Shown here: one piece after another, positions 60,190 to 64,000 of the stretch
Layout of the letters: each line of letters begins with the position of its first letter
How positions within the stretch are numbered: position 1 is the stretch's first letter
From: an uncultured Pelagibacteraceae bacterium
GTDB lineage: Bacteria > Pseudomonadota > Alphaproteobacteria > Pelagibacterales > Pelagibacteraceae
Direction of reading: 5' to 3'
Assembly: GCA_902619835.1 (NCBI GenBank)
Contig: CACNFS010000001.1
Location: 62,001-126,000 of the forward strand
Length of the DNA: 64,000 nt
The notes under the pieces: generated by a model
Told to the model about the DNA's origin: nothing
The model's input: the letters and a program-made list of their open reading frames with translations, nothing else
Databases searched by the model: none
Made by a program: the position numbers and the translations under genes

Positions 60190-61353
60190 TTAAAATTTTT
60201 TGCAAACTTTCTCTATTATTTTTAAACCTAAGTTTATTTCGTTCTTTGTTACATTTAAAGGAGGCAAAAGTCTGACAACATTTTCAGCAGCTCTCACAGT
60301 CAATAAATTATTATCTAAAAGTTTTTGAATAAATTTAGCTTGATTTACATGAAGACAAAGTCCAATGAGCAGTCCTTTACCTCTTACTTCTTTAATAACT
60401 TTAGGATACTTATTTTTAATTTTATCAAGTTGATTTATAAAATATTTTCCATTTTTGCTAACATTGTTTAAGAAGCCTTTTTTAAACATTACATCCATCA
60501 CCGCGTTTCCAGCACTCATTGCTAATGGGTTTCCTCCAAATGTTGATCCGTGAGTCCCTGGCTTCATGCCTGATGCTACTTTTTTATTAACTAAAACTGC
60601 ACCTATAGGAAAGCCACCGCCAATCCCTTTTGCTATTGGAACAATATCAGGTTTAATTTTTGCATATTCAAAAGCAAAAAATTTACCACTTCTTCCAATT
60701 CCACATTGCACCTCATCAAGAATTAATAAAATCTTTTTCTTATCACATAATTTTCTTAAGCCTTTGAGGCAAAAATCTGGAATAACTTTAATGCCTCCTT
60801 CTCCCATTATTGTCTCCACCATAATAGCTGCTGTTCTACTAGTTATAGCCTTTTCTAAACCTTTATGATCACCAAAGTTAAAATGATCAAAACCATCAAC
60901 TTTAGGTTTAAAACCTTCAATAGCTTTTTTACTATTACTTGCAAAAATTGCAGCGATAGTTCTCCCATGAAAACTATTATTTATACAAAGCACTCTATTT
61001 TTTCTTGGTTGACCTTTTGAATAAAAATATCTTCTAGCAAATTTTATAGCTGCCTCAGTTGCTTCAGCACCAGAATTTTGAAAAGTTACATAATCTGCAA
61101 ATGTTTTTTGGGCTAATCTTTTTGCCAATCTCTCTTGCTCAGGTATAGTAAAAACGTTTGAAACGTGCCATAATTTTTTCGATTGTTTATTGATAGATCT
61201 AATTAAATAGTCGTTAGCATGACCAAGGCAATTTACAGCAATTCCTTGAACGAAATCTAAATATTTCTTTCCATTCGTTGTATATAAGAAACTTCCTTTT
61301 CCTTTGGAAAAAGAGATTTTCTTTCTGTTATAAGTATTTAAAATTTTACTCAT
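60190..61353 (-). CDS. argD: Acetylornithine aminotransferase
   Basis: YLDFVQGIAVNCLGHAND, ILDEVQCGIGRSGKFFAFE, AKGIGGGFPIGAVL, GTHGSTFGGNPLA. Confidence 0.95.
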   Translation of the reverse strand: MSKILNTYNRKKISFSKGKGSFLYTTNGKKYLDFVQGIAVNCLGHANDYLIRSINKQSKKLWHVSNVFTIPEQERLAKRLAQKTFADYVTFQNSGAEATEAAIKFARRYFYSKGQPRKNRVLCINNSFHGRTIAAIFASNSKKAIEGFKPKVDGFDHFNFGDHKGLEKAITSRTAAIMVETIMGEGGIKVIPDFCLKGLRKLCDKKKILLILDEVQCGIGRSGKFFAFEYAKIKPDIVPIAKGIGGGFPIGAVLVNKKVASGMKPGTHGSTFGGNPLAMSAGNAVMDVMFKKGFLNNVSKNGKYFINQLDKIKNKYPKVIKEVRGKGLLIGLCLHVNQAKFIQKLLDNNLLTVRAAENVVRLLPPLNVTKNEINLGLKIIEKVCKKF

Positions 61354-62162
61354 GATTTTATTTTATAGCCTTTTTTATACAATAAATAACAAACAAGCCA
61401 GCTAACAAAGCTTAGGGCAGTTAAATATACTAAACCAACAGAGATTGAACCGTCTGAAGTGCCAATAAAACTATATCTAAAACCATCAATCATATAAAAA
61501 AATGGATTTACTTTACTTACTGCTTGCAAAAAGTCAGGGAGTCTCTCTATTGAATAAAAAGTACCTGATAAGAAAGATAATGGAACTATTACAAAATTAG
61601 TAACTGTCGCCATGTGATCAAATTTTTCAGCCCATAGCCCAGCAATTATTCCAATATTTCCTAAGATAAATGAAGAAAGTAAGGTGAACGCTATTAGCAT
61701 TAAGTAATTTTTTATTTCAATATCAATAATTATATGAAATACAATAATTGAGACTAATCCGATTACTACGCTTCTTGTTACAGCCGCAAGAGAAACTGAG
61801 ATCGTAACTTCTCCAGCAGATAGAGGAGCAAATAATAAATCGACTATAGTTCCATCAATTTTTTTAATCATAAAAGATGAAGAAGAATGAGAAAAAGATT
61901 GTTGAATTACCTGCATAGAAATCAACCCTGGCGCTAAAAAAGTTATAAAAGGCACTCCAAGAACATCGCCTCTATCTGCTCCAATAGCTAAAGATAAGAC
62001 AAGTAAAAAGAGTAAAGATGAAACTAGTGGAGAAAAGATAGTTTGTATCCACACAATTAAGAATCTTAGAACTTCTTTTTTATACAAAGTCCATGTTCCG
62101 TACCAATTAATTAATCCAAATCTTCTTTTTCCAATTTTATATTTTTTCGAAATTTCAACCAT
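61350..62162 (-). CDS. ABC-2 type transporter permease
   Basis: Six hydrophobic segments; FLAPGLISMQVIQQSFSHSSSSFM; FVIVPLSFLSGTFYSIERLPDFLQAVSKVNPFFYMIDGFRY. Confidence 0.88.
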   Translation of the reverse strand: MVEISKKYKIGKRRFGLINWYGTWTLYKKEVLRFLIVWIQTIFSPLVSSLLFLLVLSLAIGADRGDVLGVPFITFLAPGLISMQVIQQSFSHSSSSFMIKKIDGTIVDLLFAPLSAGEVTISVSLAAVTRSVVIGLVSIIVFHIIIDIEIKNYLMLIAFTLLSSFILGNIGIIAGLWAEKFDHMATVTNFVIVPLSFLSGTFYSIERLPDFLQAVSKVNPFFYMIDGFRYSFIGTSDGSISVGLVYLTALSFVSWLVCYLLYKKGYKIKS

Positions 62163-62298
62163 TGATAGTCTTATAACCTGTTATTAAAAAAACTGTGCAA
62201 AACTAAATCTACTCACAGCTTTGATGCGTTTTAATGTTTTAAACCCCAATATTATGCCCTAAGTTTTTAATAATTACTAAATATTGTAATTATATACT

Positions 62299-62793
62299 AT
62301 GAGTTGGACAGAAGAAAAAGTCGCTAAATTAAAAGAACTCTGGTCTAAAGGGCATACTGCAAGTCAGATAGCCGAAGCATTAGGTGAAACCACTAGAAAC
62401 GCAGTAATCGGTAAAGCTAATAGGTTAAATTTAGAAGCTAGAGCCCCTTCAAAGCAATCTAATTCACCTAGAACCAATGATAATAAACAGATTAGAAGAG
62501 GACCAGCACCAACATCAAGAAAAGCTAAATTTCAATCAATTTTATTAGATAAAAACTTCGAGCCAGAAAACCCTAAATCTCTTGAAGAACTTACAGACGA
62601 AACGTGCAAGTGGCCTATAGGTCATCCTAATGAGGAAAAGTTCTATTTTTGCGGTAGAAAACCTGAAGGAGATTTTCCTTATTGCAAACTTCATGTTTTG
62701 TATGCCTTTCAACCTAAAAATCAAAAAGACGATGATCTTGGTGATGAGATACCAGAATTTATCGAGAAAAAAGTTAAAGCCTCGTCTGGTTAA
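62299..62793 (+). CDS. gcrA: GcrA cell-cycle regulator
   Basis: MSWTEEKVAKLKELWSKGHTASQIAEALGETTRNAVIGKANRLNL; C-terminal CKWPIGHP...FCGRKPEGDFPYCKLH. Confidence 0.95.
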   Translation: MSWTEEKVAKLKELWSKGHTASQIAEALGETTRNAVIGKANRLNLEARAPSKQSNSPRTNDNKQIRRGPAPTSRKAKFQSILLDKNFEPENPKSLEELTDETCKWPIGHPNEEKFYFCGRKPEGDFPYCKLHVLYAFQPKNQKDDDLGDEIPEFIEKKVKASSG

Positions 62794-62820
62794 CAAAACT
62801 TTAACATTACAATCATATAA

Positions 62821-63054
62821 TTGATTATGAAGTTTATTAAAAAATACCTTAAATGGTTAAGTACTTTTTTAGTTCTTACAGGTATTTTATTAACAAATTT
62901 GAATATGTATCCAGTAAATATAATGTTTCATGGAGCGGGAGTTGTTGGATGGACTATTGCAGGTTTTATTTCTAAGGATAAAGCAATATTAACCAATTTT
63001 GGGTTGCAGATTCCATTATTTATTATTGGTTTTTATCAAATTTTGGTTCCGTAA
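62821..63054 (+). CDS. Small membrane protein, unknown function
   Basis: 77 aa with three hydrophobic segments; ORF fills gap between gcrA and arsC-like gene. Confidence 0.6.
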   Translation: MIMKFIKKYLKWLSTFLVLTGILLTNLNMYPVNIMFHGAGVVGWTIAGFISKDKAILTNFGLQIPLFIIGFYQILVP

Positions 63055-63080
63055 GTTCGGGACACTTCAATACATTTTTT

Positions 63081-63524
63081 ATGAGGAAAATAAAAACAAT
63101 ATTATTTGTTTGTACTGGAAACTCTGCGAGAAGCATAATAGCGGAAAGTATTGTAAACAATAATTTCCGAAATCAATTCATCGCATTTAGCGCTGGAAGT
63201 AATCCTTCAGGAAAAATCAATCCCTACATTAAAGAGTATCTTGAAGGAAAAAAATTTAATTTAGCCACGTATTATTCGAAAAATTTTGATGAATTTTTAA
63301 AAAATGATATTGATATTGATTACGTGATTACAGTTTGTAATAACGCCAATAAAGAAGTTTGTCCTGTATGGCCCAAAAAAAAGACCATTACGCACTGGGA
63401 CATCGCGGACCCTGTTGAAAAAATTAAAAAAACTAAAAATAAAGATAAAATAAATTTAATAGCTGAAGAAACTTATAATATAATTAATGAAAAAATTAAA
63501 CATTGGGTAAAAAATGAAAAGTAA
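63081..63524 (+). CDS. arsC: Low-molecular-weight phosphatase/arsenate reductase (ArsC-type)
   Basis: ILFVCTGNSARSIIAESI P-loop, FSAGSNPSGKINP, VITVCNNANKEVCPVWP, HWDIADP. Confidence 0.88.
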   Translation: MRKIKTILFVCTGNSARSIIAESIVNNNFRNQFIAFSAGSNPSGKINPYIKEYLEGKKFNLATYYSKNFDEFLKNDIDIDYVITVCNNANKEVCPVWPKKKTITHWDIADPVEKIKKTKNKDKINLIAEETYNIINEKIKHWVKNEK

Positions 63525-64000
63525 AAAGATATTTATTGGTGAATTTATAGGAAGTTGTTTTTTAGTCATGATTATTGTTGGTTCAGGTATTATGGCTCAA
63601 AATCTAACTGATGATATCGCTGTAATGTTAATAGCGAATACTTTAGCTACAGGTGCAGGATTATTTGTTCTGATTACTTCAATCGGTGATATCTCCGGCG
63701 CACATTTCAATCCTGTCGTTACTTTAGCAATGTATTTTACCAACAAGATTAAAAAAAATTTAATTATCACTTATATCTCTGCTCAAATCTTAGGTTGCAT
63801 GTTAGGGGTAATGTTAGCAAATTTTATGTTTGATCTTCCTTTGTTACAGCTTTCACAGAAGATAAGACCTGGAATAAATATTTTTACAGCTGAGATCATT
63901 GCAACTTTTGGATTAATTTTTGTGATATTTGGATCTTTAAAGAGCGGCAAACTTGCGGTCGCTTCATCAGTAGCTACTTTTATAACAGCGGGGTATTGGT
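63514..64000 (+). CDS. Aquaporin/aquaglyceroporin (MIP family), cut by window edge
   Basis: Own translation: MKSKKIFIGEFIGSCFLVMIIVGSGIMAQ...DISGAHFNPVVTLAMYF; overlaps arsC by 11 nt. Not in ORF track. Confidence 0.88.
   Translation, partial: MKSKKIFIGEFIGSCFLVMIIVGSGIMAQNLTDDIAVMLIANTLATGAGLFVLITSIGDISGAHFNPVVTLAMYFTNKIKKNLIITYISAQILGCMLGVMLANFMFDLPLLQLSQKIRPGINIFTAEIIATFGLIFVIFGSLKSGKLAVASSVATFITAGYW

Overview
The window reads as AT-rich, gene-dense, streamlined alphaproteobacterial core genome, most likely SAR11/Pelagibacter-like (inferred from gene content and synteny, not confirmed). I found no transposons, prophage, CRISPR array or defence island. Main blocks: ispE; TPR protein/UDG/rnhB/ccrM; mutY-DUF721-dsbA-smc; F0 ATP synthase (atpI-B-E-b'-b) running directly into a retinal cluster (crtI-crtB-crtY-blh) and ispH-thrB-rnhA; a cytochrome c oxidase operon (ctaC-D-B-[small ORF]-G-E-surf1) with thrC; ubiA-msbA-waaA-lpxK-lpxL; purD-rsmD; pgi-DUF3035-lspA-ileS-ribF; groESL; tRNA-His-hisS-hisZ-hisG; cspA; accA; glcB; SRP RNA-dnaX-ybaB-recR; pheA-kdsB; cycM; argF-argD; gcrA; arsC-like phosphatase and an aquaporin. 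No wholly new multigene system is evident. The strongest leads are: (1) an SMC protein that appears to lack the hinge domain; (2) tRNA-His and SRP RNA each placed only a few nt upstream of a CDS (hisS, dnaX) with no room for a Shine-Dalgarno; (3) a eukaryote-like tRNA-His (A73, no encoded G-1) next to a matching HisRS; (4) an AccA with a C-terminal transmembrane tail; (5) an 11-A run at about codon 431 of dnaX, where slippage would give a gamma-like product; (6) a malate synthase with no space for the glycine riboswitch known from other SAR11; (7) an unlisted 37-aa membrane ORF in the cox operon.
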